Shown: piece after piece, positions 40,775 through 40,786 of the stretch
Numbering within the stretch: the first letter of the stretch is position 1
Layout: every line of letters begins with the position of its first letter
Origin: Porphyromonadaceae bacterium UBA7203
Lineage (GTDB): Bacteria; Bacteroidota; Bacteroidia; Bacteroidales; Muribaculaceae
DNA: 40,786 nucleotides
Direction: 5' to 3'
Assembly (NCBI GenBank): GCA_002490725.1
Contig: DKUN01000002.1
Span: 1 to 40,786 of the forward strand
The notes under the pieces: generated by a model
What the model was told of the DNA's origin: nothing
Seen by the model: only the letters and a program-made list of their open reading frames with translations
The model's database searches: none
Position numbers and translations under genes: made by a program

Positions 40775-40786
40775 TTAGTTAACCTT

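Noticed and set aside
1..40786. CRISPR array or tandem repeats
   Set aside because: No regularly spaced direct repeats were visible on reading the window.

Overview
The window looks like chromosomal DNA from a Bacteroidales bacterium, perhaps Muribaculaceae-like (family is inference). The evidence is repeated Bacteroidetes-type -7 boxes (TAnnTTTG, several with a TTTG-like box about 20 bases upstream), the absence of Shine-Dalgarno sequences, a TamL-type outer-membrane lipoprotein, two-subunit methylmalonyl-CoA mutase, and a cobalamin riboswitch in front of a TonB-dependent receptor. Most of the DNA is fairly G+C-rich housekeeping sequence.

Layout. 1-252 has no gene that I can support. 253-7697 holds mltG, mdh, ribE, a Fur-family regulator divergent from a metal permease with a C-terminal HMA domain, and a lon-VanZ pair. 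7818-11835 holds tRNA-Arg(TCT) back-to-back with purB, then maeB, a 44-residue small ORF behind a 15-bp hairpin, and a clear terminator. 11883-20245 is a seven-gene minus-strand operon: porin, imelysin lipoprotein, di-heme oxidoreductase, second porin, mono-heme lipoprotein, RidA/chorismatase-like protein and a fused ResB-CcsA cytochrome c maturation protein. It looks like a self-contained envelope heme/iron redox system that brings its own heme-attachment machinery. 20434-24234 is a TamL-like protein and an orphan histidine kinase.

24280-24540 encodes a structured RNA with the 6S RNA architecture under a near-perfect promoter, followed by a small HTH-like protein gene. 24950-31486 is the most unusual part: a six-gene plus-strand operon with tight or overlapping junctions and visibly lower G+C. 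It encodes a four-TM protein, a GTPase-like P-loop protein, two single-TM proteins sharing an N-terminal domain that begins with FGNPDG, a secreted helical protein and a retropepsin-like aspartic protease lipoprotein. The parts span cytoplasm, inner membrane and periplasm, suggesting an NTP-controlled envelope signalling or protease device that I cannot match to a described system.

31560-40649 returns to metabolism: methylmalonyl-CoA mutase subunits divergent from the B12-riboswitch/btuB-like receptor, then a phosphoglycolate phosphatase-like HAD enzyme, an acyltransferase-3 membrane protein and an EamA transporter. A terminator at the right edge belongs to a minus-strand gene outside the window. 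I saw no insertion sequence, integrase, CRISPR array or rRNA.
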